Shown here: positions 32,776 to 43,512 of the stretch, one piece after another
Layout: every line of letters begins with the position of its first letter
Numbering within the stretch: position 1 is the stretch's first letter
Assembly (NCBI GenBank): GCA_028583605.1
Contig: CM053331.1
Coordinates: 9,780,857-9,844,856 of the forward strand
Length of the DNA stretch: 64,000 nucleotides
Source of the DNA: Dastarcus helophoroides
Taxonomy: Eukaryota; Arthropoda; Insecta; Coleoptera; Bothrideridae
Reading direction: 5' to 3'
Program-made: the position numbers and the translations under genes
The notes under the pieces: model-generated
Seen by the model: the letters and a program-made list of their open reading frames with translations, nothing else
Told to the model about the DNA's origin: nothing
Databases searched by the model: none

Positions 32776-34582
32776 CAAAATATGACATTTATTTCGGACT
32801 TTTGAAATGAAAATTGTAAGAAAAATAGTCAAAATTACTACAATAAGTCCAAAAAACCAAACAAAAAAAAATTGGGAATTTGAGTTAAAATCTTATAAAA
32901 TGTAAAAAATTTAAATTTTATCGCTAATTTGCCATTTTTTCTTACTATTAAGTCCCTTAATGTTAAAATTTTCATATTAAAAAAATATCTTCAGGAAATT
33001 TTTAAATAGAAATTGCAAAAAAGTAATCACGCTTTCTAGAATAAATCCAAAGTATGAAAATAAATTATATTTGGAGTTAAAACTACATAAAAACTCTAAA
33101 AATTTTAAGTTTTACGATAAATTTGGAATTTTGGAAATTAAATCCAGATAGATGTTGAAATTTGCAAAACATTTTGAATTTTCATGACTATAGAAGTATT
33201 TAAAGATAAAGTTATTAATTTATAGTCGAAATTTACAAGAAATTTAACTATCAAGAACAACCACAATTTCAATTAAAAATTTTCATATCGAATGGATTTT
33301 GGACATTTTTGTCAAGATATGGTTTTTCTGAAAATAAAAAATTGTATTTAAAGTTTGAAGAAGTGTCAAAATTTCACTATTTTTAAAAATTTTAAAAAAG
33401 GTCCAAAATTATATCAAAGTTTAAAACAGTAAAAATTTTATTAATCGAATTGTAAATTATTTAAAATTGTCCCAATATTAAAAAAGAGCCAAAATAATAA
33501 CAACAGCAAAGATTTTCAAAAAAGTACAACTTTTGAAAAGTTAAAATTTATAAAAGAAGTATAGGTAACTTTTGACTGATTTCCAAAAAACCAGAAAAAA
33601 ATGTCAAAACTTCTGTAAAACCGAGATTTTCAAATAGGTTGTAATTAAAAAAAATTAAAAATAATTCAAAAATTTAGAAAAATATGAAATTTTGCTAAAC
33701 AGTTAAAAATTTCAAAAGAAGTCTACATTCGCAAAACATTTCGCGATTTCAAAAAATCGAAATTTTACATTAAAGTTCAAAAGTTCAAGGTTAATAAAAA
33801 GATTAGTTTTCAATAAAAAATATTGAAAGCCTGCAAAAATGAAGAAATTTCGAATAATAATTGAAATTTAATAAATATTCGAAATTTTAAAGAAACTTAA
33901 TTTTTAAATGGTTGCAATTTCCAAAAGATTTTAAATTTTAATATACTCGAAGGTTAAATTTTAAAACTGTCAAATAAATTGAAAAAAACGGGAATTTTTG
34001 AAATAATTTAGCTTTCAAGAAACTCTACATTTTTAAAAAAGTAAGAAGATTTTTGGAAGAGGACTCACCTTTCGAAAAAAATCTAAATTCCAAAAGATCA
34101 AATTTTCCACAATAATCGTAATTCTCAAAAAACTAGAAATTTTCGGAAAACTTGATCGAAACTTATAAAAAATCGAAATATTTAAAAAAGTGATAATTTC
34201 GAAACATTGGAAATTCTGAAAATTATGTCGAAATTTTTCAAAAAATTCACAATTTTCGAAAAGAATCTAAATTTTTGAAAATCAAAATCAAAATGTTTAA
34301 AAAGGGGAAATTAACCAAACATTTAAAATTTAAACATATTCTCACAATATTGAAAAAAATTTTTTTTTTGAAAATAGTCGAAAATATGAGCAAAAATTGA
34401 AAATGTTGAGATGTTTGAATGTTATGAAAAAGTCGAATCTTGCGAAAAAAAAAGCCTAATTTTGAATATCGAAATTTAAATAAAAATGCAACCTTTCAAA
34501 AACGCGACATTGTCAAAAATTTTCGTTGTCAAGTTTTCAAAGAAGAAAGAAAGAAGGAAGAAATCATCTAAAAGTACATGTA

Positions 34583-35433
34583 CAGGTTGTCCCGAAATTA
34601 GGTTAAAACATTTTACCAGCAGATTTTTTGTCAAAAATATGTAAAAAATTTTCTATAAACATATATCGGGAGAAGCTTCGTTTTCGAGATACACGGTGTT
34701 AAAGTAAAATTGAAATGATGGTTTTTTGTAGATTTTTTCGAAATGTGACAAAATAAATAACTAACGTTTGTCACGCTATAAAATAAACTGTAAAATTTTA
34801 TTTAGTGTGGATCTGTGGCTGGAAAAACTAGGGAGGGAAGACGATAATAAAATTATTCAAATTTTGTTATTTTCAATTTTTTTGATATATTTTAAGTTAT
34901 ATTAAAGATTAAAAAACACAACAGAGGTTGCTCTGACGCGTTTCGATAGGCCTTCAGAGAGCTGAAGATGATAGCTTGGCTATCGAAACGCTTTAGAGCA
35001 ACTTTTGCTGTGTTTTTTAATTTTTCTTGGTTTCAGGGGACAAGATTTGTATTTCAATTTTTAAAGATAACCAGGGTTAAGTTATATTGACAATCATCTT
35101 TTTTGTTTCCATGGCCCACTTACATTTTAAAACTTTTTTAAAGTAATTCCTGGACATGCAATACATTTTTTCAGTGCATTTTACTTAAAAACAGCTTACT
35201 CTATCGAGGTAAGGTAATAGTACCTTTTTTTATGTAAAAAAAGTGCCTACTAAAAAAATTTTAGGTTTAAAATATCAAAAAAATTGAAAAAACAATCATT
35301 TTAATTTTGCTTTTGACACCTTACATCTCGAAAACGAAGCTTTTCTCGGTGTACGTTTATATTAAACTTTTTGCATATTTTTGGACAAAGAATCTCCTGT
35401 TAAAATTTTTTCACCTAATTTCGGGACAGCCTG
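34583..35433. mobile_element. Non-autonomous mariner-like element, TA target
   Basis: An 851-bp element between TA dinucleotides with termini CAGGTTGTCCCGAAATTAGG and inverse CTAATTTCGGGACAGCCTG. The inverted repeats extend about 150 bp (to roughly 34735 and from about 35285) and include TCTCGAAAACGAAGCTT-like sequence. There is no transposase frame. A family 1 hammerhead repeat with its own 12-bp target duplication is nested inside, so the mariner-like insertion is older. Confidence 0.75.
34904..35076 (+). mobile_element. Hammerhead repeat family 1, nested, 12-bp TSD
   Basis: A 173-bp copy flanked by an exact 12-bp duplication TTAAGTTATATT (34892-34903, 35077-35088). The left arm is truncated (starts AAAGATTAAAAAACACAAC), the centre is a close inverted pair, and the right arm carries a plus-strand core at 34962-34999 (CTGAAGA, GATAGC/GCTATC, GAAAC, but TTT in place of GTT). 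Confidence 0.75.
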
Positions 35434-35435
35434 TA

Positions 35436-36340
35436 TGAAAAAGAATCGAACTTTAAAAAAAAGTCAAAATTTTAAAAAGTTTAAATTCTGTAAAATCCCT
35501 AAATCTTGAATAAAGTTAAAATATGAAAAAGTTAAATATTTAAAAAAAATCGAAATCTTTAAAAAAGTTGAAATTTTAGAATAAAAACAGATTTGATATT
35601 TTAATTAAATCAAAATTTAAAAAGAATTGAAATTTTCAAGACAAGGGTCAAATGGTCGAATTTAAAAAAAACCAAATTTTTGAAAAGTCGTACGTTTGAA
35701 AAAAATATAGATTTGCAATAAACTATTTTCAAATTAAATGGCAAAAATTTGAAAAAAAAAATAAATTTAAACAACTGAAAATGTTAAAAAATTTTAATTA
35801 CGAAAAAAGCATAAATATGATAAAAAGTTCAAGTTAAAAAGAGTTAATATTTTAAGAAAAACTTGAATTTAAAAAAAACTACAAAGAATAACTTCGAAAT
35901 CTGAAAAAATACAACCCTTCATAAGACTCGACATTAACAAAAAATTCCTTGTCTTCAAAGATGCCTAAAATTTTCGAGCAGTAAAGATTTTAAAAAGAAA
36001 ATGAACTTAGCAAAAAAATCAAAATTTTAAGTTTAAAAAAATGAAATTTTGAAAAAAAAACCAAATTTTCATGAAATCAAATTATTAAATAAGCCAAAAT
36101 TTTCGAAAAGTCGAGCGTCCGAAAAAAGTGGAAAGTGTCAATAAAGTGTTTTAAACATAATTTTCGACATTTTGAAATAAAAAAGAACAAACAGAGGAAA
36201 TTTTTAAGAAAAAATAAAAATTTTGGAAACGTGAAAATTAAAAAAAAAATCGATTCATTTATTACGTTAAAGAAATTAATGACGGTGGTAATAAATAGTA
36301 AATGGGTTTGGGTGAAATATTAGTTACTAGAAAAAAAAAT
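35436..36340 (+). repeat. Degenerate AT-rich array (A-rich on plus)
   Basis: Continuation of the AAAAAAGTCGAAATTTT texture interrupted by the mariner-like insertion. Confidence 0.55.
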
Positions 36341-37690
36341 CTTTTTCAGTGTCAAATGACCAACTAAATGTTTTGTAATTGAACTGTTAAAAGTGTCAAA
36401 CTGAAAAACATTTACAACCACAACCATAGAGTAGTTTTGGCCTTCCTTGGCTTCAGGGTGGTGAATACTATTTTCATTCAACATCCCATCGTAAGTGAAA
36501 GAAAAGCCATATTCATCATCAGAAAAAGAATTCAATATCTCTTTGAAGAAAAGTCATAAGCATCAAAATCATCATATTCTATTAAATCAATCACGGCAAG
36601 GCATATAAATTTGTTGCTTTTAACAAGATAAAAACGAACATTAATGGAACGTAAGGCATAATGGATTAAACGGCTTAATTAGGAAAATAATAACATGTCA
36701 AACTTCCAAACATGATTTCTGATTGCAGTCACGTCCCGGTTTGATATGTAATTCCCCTCATAAAGTCCAGAGTGCTAATAACCTGGAGCTTAGAATCTGA
36801 AACGAGAAATAATAGTTTGCGCCATTTACCATGCTTTAGATTATGTCAAAATGTTATTGCAGACAGGCCATTAACAAACGTAGACAACTTTGAGCAAACT
36901 AGCCAGCTCTTAATAGGGATGTATATGTTTTATCTAACGTAAGTCTTACTTATTAAAATCTAGGATGTTTTTTTAGATGTGAATGCAACCATGTCGTTAT
37001 GAAATTCTGTGCAAAAACGAACTAAGTATTACAAAGTTTTAAAACCCTTCGTTGGCTTCTTGTAAGACAATTTATTAAAGCTGTCTAATAATAACTAGTG
37101 CGTAATAAATACGTTGATGTTTGCGTTTAAAATGGTTTTCATTGCATGTCTCATTTCTTTTATAGGTAATAAAACCGCTGTAGGCAAATGCAAATTGCAA
37201 CATTAAGTAAGTGTCAACCCTTGTTTACTGAAAATAAATAAAAAATACAACCGACGCTAAATTAACTGTGTTTTTCCTTCCACCGAAACCATCGAGAAAC
37301 ATTTTAAATTGAGGTTAAACGCCACAGTCGACATGAATTCGCTTGGAATCATGGACTACTTTGAATTAGGAGTTACTTTTTGACAGCCGAGAAACGTAGC
37401 TAAATTGGGGAAAATTGTCGCAATGTTTTTGGTTCGCGAGTTTCATTTTATATCCGACGAAAATGTTCATACTAAAAGACAAGATTTTCTACTCAAGTAC
37501 CTTTATATCGTTCAGTTGAAAAACTGAAACATATTCAACATCTAGCTAGTCGCATAACGTAAAAGTTTTTATCGCAATTTTTTTTTTAATAAAACAACTA
37601 AATGTTCTGTAATGAAATAGTCGAAGGTGTGACGTTGAAATTATTTACAACAACCAACAGCCTTCCTTGAGTTCATCAGTACGAAAAATT
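36341..37690. other. Unique-looking island between direct repeats
   Basis: About 1.1 kb of complex sequence bounded by two related 90-bp segments (36358-36460 and 37594-37676; shared words AACTAAATGTT, TGTAAT, ATTTACAAC, CCTTCCTTG). No gene recognised; the 71-codon minus frame at 36320-36535 has no domain signature. Confidence 0.4.
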
Positions 37691-38195
37691 TTTCCAGAAA
37701 TATCCAATTTTTCTTCAAAATTTGTCCTCTTATATTTTTCTCGAAATCTCCACAATTTTCTCATACCTTAGTTTTTTGTCTATACAAAATTTGTTCCTTT
37801 TTTTGGATTTCGAATTTATTTCTTAAATTTGAATTTCGAATTTTGATCTCACAACTCATATATCTTTTTCCAAAATTCCATCATTTCTGAAAATTCGACT
37901 TTTTCTGAAAATTTATAGACCTTTTTAAAATTTCAATCTGGCAAAAAATTGTTTATCAAAATTTGCTTTTTCCTCGAAATTTGATCGATCTTTTAATAAA
38001 AAAATAAAAATTTTGGAATAAATATTTATCTAGACGTTTCAAAAAAAAATTTTTATGTAAATTTTAAATTTTCGTTAAAAGAGCAAAATTGCAAAACAGT
38101 TTTACTTTAAATTTCAGTATTTTTAAAACTAGCTGTCTTTAAGTTCCATTTTATTTCTCAAAATTTCGACGTTTATCTCAAAATTGGAGATTTTT

Positions 38196-38465
38196 TGAGG
38201 CACGGTGGGGAGCTTGTTCTTTTCGACATAGGTAATCATTATTAAATAAATATTCAGCCAAACTTCGCCTGTTTTTCTGAACTCGTTTTTTTTTCGAAAT
38301 TTTGGTAAAAAAGGCTGGTTGGAGAATTTCTGAGGCATAGTGGGGAGCTTGTTCTTCTCGACACAGACTGTCATTATAAAATAAATATTTAGCCGAGAAA
38401 CTTCGACTTTTTCTCTAAACTCGTTTTTTTTTCGACTTTTGGCGAAAGATGGTGGTTTACAAATC
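38196..38465. repeat. Tandem duplication, 135-bp unit
   Basis: Two diverged copies starting TGAGGCACGGTGGGGAGCTT (38196) and TGAGGCATAGTGGGGAGCTT (38331). Each continues through a TTCGACA..G, AATAAATATTYAGCC and ACTCGTTTTTTTTTCGA segment. The unit is GC-richer than its surroundings. Confidence 0.7.
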
Positions 38466-38806
38466 TCTACTACGTCTCGACTCTCTCTTCAAAAACTTCA
38501 AGCCTTTGCTAATAATGTCGACCTTCTTTCAAAACATTTTTTTTAAATTATTTGAGTTTTATGACCCTTAATTTGTACCCGAAAAATCCCCTGCTTCTCA
38601 AAATTTTGATATCTTTCTTAAAATCTGTATTTTTTTATATATTTAAAATTATCTCAAAATCTGATTCTTTATGTTTCAGAAAATCTCAGGTTTTCCTCAA
38701 CTTTGATTATTTTCTTATAATCTTTTTGGGAATAAGAATTTTGTTCTCGAAATTTTATCAAAATTCGTCTTTTTCTTGAAAGTGTGACCATTTTGTTTTT
38801 TAACTG

Positions 38807-38994
38807 ACATTTCGAACCCTTATTTCGTGGAATTCTTTAATATTCATTACAACGGCTAAACAAATTGCTAGTATGACCGCAGATGATGCAGTAATACGAA
38901 ACCTGGTCCGGTGTTAGCAAATTGTTATCAAAACCTTGTAAAATTTTTAGATTTTCTTGCTTTTTTATCGTTAATAATATTTAATAGTTATGAA
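38807..38994 (+). mobile_element. Hammerhead repeat family 2, copy X
   Basis: A 188-bp element with an 11-bp flanking repeat TTTTTTAACTG / TTTTTTAATTG (38796-38806, 38995-39005; 10 of 11 identical). It begins ACATTTCGAACCCTTATTTC, then a ribozyme at 38865-38920, then a body TTATCGTTAATA...TTTAATAGTTATGA. The first segment reappears in inverse orientation at the far end of copy Y (50967-51157), so X looks like a head-to-head junction of a longer unit. Confidence 0.65.
38865..38920 (+). ncRNA. Type I hammerhead ribozyme, family 2
   Basis: Helix I: TTGCTA (38865-38870) pairs with TAGCAA (38915-38920), internal loop GTATGA opposite TGT, then CCG with CGG. Core CAGATGA (38880-38886; U4 changed to A), extra T, stem II GCA with decayed TAC around a GTAA tetraloop, GAAAC (38898-38902), loop CTG, cleavage triplet GTC (38906-38908). 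Copy Y keeps CTG and TGC, so the consensus is a full hammerhead. The U4 change probably inactivates this copy. Confidence 0.65.
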
Positions 38995-41598
38995 TTTTTT
39001 AATTGAGGTTCTATTGGTCTTTTTTTAAATGTTATATTTGTATTCTACCTTATTTCTTAAAATTTGACCATCTCTGAAAAATATCATTTTTTTTTTGAAA
39101 ATATCGACCGTTTTCTCGAAATTTTGCTTTTTTATTTCAAACGTTTGGTAATTTTTCATTTTTTAAAAGTAATTTTCAAAATTTGATTTTTTTACAAAAC
39201 TTTGATTATAGTTATTTTGATTTCGACTTTTGCCACGAATTTGTTTTTTTTTCGAAATTTTTACTTTCCAAAATTTGCCTTCCCAAAATCGGTTTTTTTT
39301 AACTTTATTCCGGCAATTCTACTATTTAGATGTCTCTTTCCAAAATAGTTTATTTTCCAAAGTTCTACCATTATTATTAATACGGTTATTTTTCTAAAAA
39401 TGTCAACTTTTTAAATTTGTCTTTCAGGAAATTGCTGCTTGCATCTCAAATTTCTCCTTATTTTTAAAATTTTGATTTTTTTTTTCAAAATGAGATATTT
39501 TACGTGATTCCTCGAAGTTAGTTTTACCGAGAAATTTTGACTTTCCCAAATTGATTTATTTTTTTTAAATTAGATCAAAATATTAAGAAATAGGTAAACA
39601 TTTTGCACAAAACATTTTTGGAGAATTCTAAGAACAAGATTCTTATAAATCCAGCTTTGTTAAAAAAATTTAAACTTTAACATTTAAAAATAAAAAATAG
39701 TTTTGAAAATTGCTTTTTTATCAAAATGCAACTTTTTTTTGAAAATTTCACGCTTTGTTTTTTCTCACAAAATTGGAACCTTTGAAAATTTGGACTTTTT
39801 CGAATTGTCGACACCTTTCAAGTTATTCAGTTTTTATTTTAAATTTGATTTCCCAAAAATTTTGAATTTTTTCTGTTTTTTCATGTTTTTTTTTAAATAA
39901 CAATTTTATACTCAAAATTTTTCTATTTTTTTCCCAACAATGAATCGTATCTTGAAAATTTTGAATATTCTCTTTAATTTCTCTTAGCATTTTGTAAAAA
40001 ATCCTATTTTTTTCGAAATCTTTCTAAATTTTTCATAATGCTAGGCTTTTTCTGAAAATGTTGTCCTATTTTCAAAATTTCAACATCCATCTCAGAATTT
40101 AGTGTCTTTATATTTTTGGAAATGTCTACTTAAAATTAGGCTTTTTCTTTAAATTTCGACTTTTCCTCAAAATTTGCTCATTGTTCCAAAATTAAATCGA
40201 AATTTTCTAAGTGTAATATTTTTAAGAAAAATACTTCTTTTAAATTTTAAAATAAGGTGTCAACAGTTAAATGATAGTAAAACTTTTGAAACAAATATTC
40301 TTAGAAGTTGTTTTTTTTCCAATTTCGATTTATTATGAAAGTTGTGCCTTTTCTCACGCAATTCAACTTTCCGAAAAATTCCATACATTTTGAACTTTTT
40401 TTAATGGTTCAGTTTTTATTTTAAATTGAATATTTTGTCTTTATCTTCAGAGTTTGACTCCTTTTCGAAATTTCAACTTTAATCTGAAAATTTGATCCCT
40501 TAGTTCGCGTTCTTCCACTTTTGTCATCTCACGAACTGGTACTGGTTCTCTTACCAAATGAAACTTTTTTTTATAATTTCCATTGTTCTCTTAAAACGTC
40601 TACTTTTTTCTGGAACTTCAAAGCTGATACTAAAAATGTTTATTCTTTCCTAATATTACGATTTCCTTTTTAACATTTTGAACTTAACAGGAAAAATTTA
40701 ATGCTTCTAGAAATGTTGGGGCTAGGATTCACAATTTCGTTTTATTTTTTAATATTTTTCAATTTTAATTAGTTTTTTTCTCAAAATTTCAATCTATTAG
40801 GTATCAAAATTTAGACGTTTTCTCGAAATCCTAACTTTAAATTTCAAAATTTAAATTATTTCTTTAGCTTTTGTTTAAGTAGTTACTAGATTTTTACGAT
40901 ACCTGATTTCTTTGGAAGTTTTAACAATTCTGTTATATTCCCTAAAATTTCGACAATCAAGTGGATGTTTTTCATATTTTTTTATTTAAGTTAAAGTTAG
41001 GTTATTCTAAATTTTTTCTTAAAATGAGTTTCAAAATGAAAATTTTAAGAAAAAGTTACAATCATAATATTCAAGAGTAAAGCGGTGATTTTGGAATTAA
41101 GGTCCTCACTTGAAATTATTAGCTATTTGTTTTATAAAAAGCCTCAATTTAAGCTTTAATTTTCACTTTAAGGTTCTAAAGATTTTAAATTAAATTTCGA
41201 ATGTGTTTCTAGGTTATTTCACATTTTTCTTACCAAACGTTGGCTATATTTTTTTTAACTCAACTTTTTTACTTTTCTTAAAGTTCTCTTTTCAACAGTT
41301 AAATATTGTTTCATAAAATTTTTTACTTTCTTTTCTAAAATTTCGAGTTTTTATCTAAAAACTTAAAGTTAACTTTTCATTTTTATATATTTTATTATTT
41401 TTATATTGTTTAGAACTTGAAATTAAGTTTCGTCCAGAATTCTTCATTTTTTCATCAAAATATTTATACTTTAATCTTTAAATTGAAATTGTAATTTCAG
41501 GTTTTGGAATTAGGACTTTGGATTTTGAGACAACGACCCAAATTTTAACAGAAAATAATCAAAATTTTCCCTTTAATTTCGCATTTTACCATTTATCT

Positions 41599-41806
41599 AA
41601 AAATTTTAAACTATTGAGCAAACAATTAAAGAGTCGAGTTAAATAAAACTTAGAATTTAAATTCTTAGTCTCGAAAAAAAAGTTGATTTTAGAAATTAAA
41701 ATCTAAATTTTAAACTATTGAGCAAACAATTAAATAGTCGAGTTAAATAAAACTTAGAATTTAAATTCTTAGTCTCGAAAAAAAAGTTGATTTTAGAAAT
41801 TAAAAT
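41599..41806. repeat. Recent tandem duplication, 104-bp unit
   Basis: Two adjacent copies beginning AAATTTTAAACTATTGAGCA, spaced exactly 104 bases, with a single visible difference (AAAGAGTCGAG versus AAATAGTCGAG). Such high identity inside strongly diverged DNA marks a young event. Confidence 0.8.
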
Positions 41807-42409
41807 CTAAATTTAAAGAGAAATATAAATATTTTTGGTTTAAATTAGTAAATAGCTCCACATTTTCACAAAAAGAAAATTTGTTATATTCTCTTAAAAA
41901 TTCGACTGTTTTAAAACTATTTTCAGCAAAATTTCCAGAAAACTTGGATCATTTCAATTTTAATTGTACTTCTAAATTGAAGAACTTATAAGGACCTATT
42001 TTAACATAAATTTGTTTTTTTTTCAATTTGGCTTTATCAAAATCTGGTATTTGTCAAATCAAAATTTGAAGAGAATAAGATGATCAGCCTAAAAAAGTCA
42101 AATTTAAAATCTCTAAACGATGGTAAAAATTAAAAAATTAAAAATTCTCAAACTATTCACTTTAAAAAGGGCGAGTATTTTTGTCAATATTTCGTGTTTA
42201 AATTGAAATTTTGAAATTGGAATATTTTAAGCTTTGTATAAATTTAAAATTTCTCTAAAAATGTCGCCCTATTGTTTAAATTTTTGTGTTAGGAATCACA
42301 ACCTATTTTTATATCCAGGGTGATTTATACCGTCGATAGAAATTCGTTTTAAGAATCTAATTTTCAGCAAAAAAATGAAATATCATTTTTTTTATCGGAC
42401 TTCGTTTTT

Positions 42410-42438
42410 CAGTTATTAAGCTTCTAGCTTAATAACTG
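42410..42438. repeat. Perfect hairpin, 13-bp stem
   Basis: CAGTTATTAAGCT, loop TCT, AGCTTAATAACTG. It lies just downstream of a CAGGGTGATTTATACC word of the type that begins mariner-like elements (about 42319), but no opposite terminus was found. Confidence 0.7.
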
Positions 42439-42837
42439 AATGTTAACAGTAGGTCAGGTTAATTAAGGGCTTAATTTTTGTTGTTATTTATGGGTTTTTG
42501 ACAGTGCTCTCATATTGCACTTGTGCTGTTAGAGTCCAGAAAAAATAGACTTTCGTTACAAAATAAGTTTTGGTAATTTCTTAACTTTAGCAAAAAAGCA
42601 GAGAAAGTTTTTCGCCAAGATCATGTGCCTCCATATAAATTTAAAATGAAAAATTTTGTTTCTTGGTCAATATTTTACACAATTTTTGTCTAACAAAAAA
42701 ATTTTTCCTATAGAAATTGGAAAGCTTAAAATTTGCCACAAAATGAAAGATATTTTTTTATTATTTTGTTAGACCAGTCATAAAATACACAACACGTCAT
42801 TGGTTTTTATAGCGACGTGATGTATGTAGAAAGGGTT

Positions 42838-43152
42838 TCTCACAAAGGAAGGTTCTTACGAAAAACAGTAATTTTCGAATAGTAGCATTAACTCGCTGAG
42901 GCCTTGAAGATTTCAATGGAACCCTAGGGTTCCGCGAAATAAAGACTGAAGAACATTGCCCCAGTTTATGTAGTTAAGTGAAAATATACATTTACTCAGC
43001 TGAAAGGTTTTCTGGTTTGCTTTTTCGGCCCACCATTTTTTTAAAGTAATTGTTGCGTGCTAATGAACAAAATTCCACGGAAAGGGATCCATGGGGTTTC
43101 TGAAACTTTAAAAGGGGTCCACGAGTACGAAACGGTTTAGAAACCCTGCACT
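42838..43152. mobile_element. Possible hAT-type non-autonomous remnant
   Basis: AGGGTTTCTCACAAAGG near 42838 faces GGTTTAGAAACCCTG near 43152. The inner sequence has GGAACCCTAGGGTTCCGCG and GGGGTCCACGAG words usual near hAT MITE ends. I could not find a matching 8-bp duplication, so boundaries are approximate. Confidence 0.4.
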
Positions 43153-43399
43153 AGGTGGCAAAGCGGTGCCGAACAGGATAATATGAGTGGCGATGGAAAA
43201 TTAAACAAGCAGCAATTCACCAGAGCGATGACAACGAAAAGTTTTTTCGGTACTTAAAATTTATTGTAGTAAAATAAGTGATATAGTGCATATAGACCAC
43301 TTTTTTAGTCATCAAACAATTTTAACGTTAAGGAGTTTATGTATTGTACAAAGCTACTTTTTTTTTGTTGTCGGTTTACCCTATAAAAGCATAAAAACA

Positions 43400-43503
43400 A
43401 AAATTGAAATACAAATCTTGTCCCCTGAAGCCAAAAAAGATTAAAAAACACAACAATGGTTGCTCTAACGCGTTTCGATAACCAAGCTATCATCTTCAGA
43501 GAG
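43400..43503 (-). mobile_element. Hammerhead repeat family 1, monomer with 9-bp TSD
   Basis: A 104-bp single-arm copy on the minus strand, flanked by ATAAAAACA (43391-43399, 43504-43512). Its 5' end coincides with the helix I strand CTCT of the hammerhead, and its 3' end is the GAAATACAAATCTTGTCCCC side (TTTCAATTTTTG on the minus strand). It shows that a monomer alone can be an insertion unit. Confidence 0.7.
43463..43503 (-). ncRNA. Type I hammerhead-like ribozyme, family 1 monomer
   Basis: CTCT, CTGAAGA, T, GATAGC-TTG-GTTATC (one G-U pair), GAAAC, GC, GTT, AGAG. The stem II change relative to other copies keeps pairing. Helix I has four perfect pairs. Confidence 0.55.
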
Positions 43504-43512
43504 ATAAAAACA

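Larger units (their letters stand above)
32063..34575 (+). repeat. Degenerate AT-rich array (A-rich on plus)
   Basis: Long block of AAAAAGTCGAAATTTT-like words in one orientation, interrupted by the family 1 insertion at 32564-32775. It starts with a 50-bp patch (32125-32180) that is repeated at 58225-58275 (TTCACTTCTSTCSGCAG, CCCCATAACTGC). Confidence 0.6.
37690..42300 (-). repeat. Degenerate AT-rich array (T-rich on plus)
   Basis: The longest single block. The plus strand is T-rich up to about 41000 (TTTTTCTCGAAATTTTGAC words) and then mixed. It holds two local tandem duplications and a family 2 hammerhead repeat, annotated separately. Confidence 0.6.
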
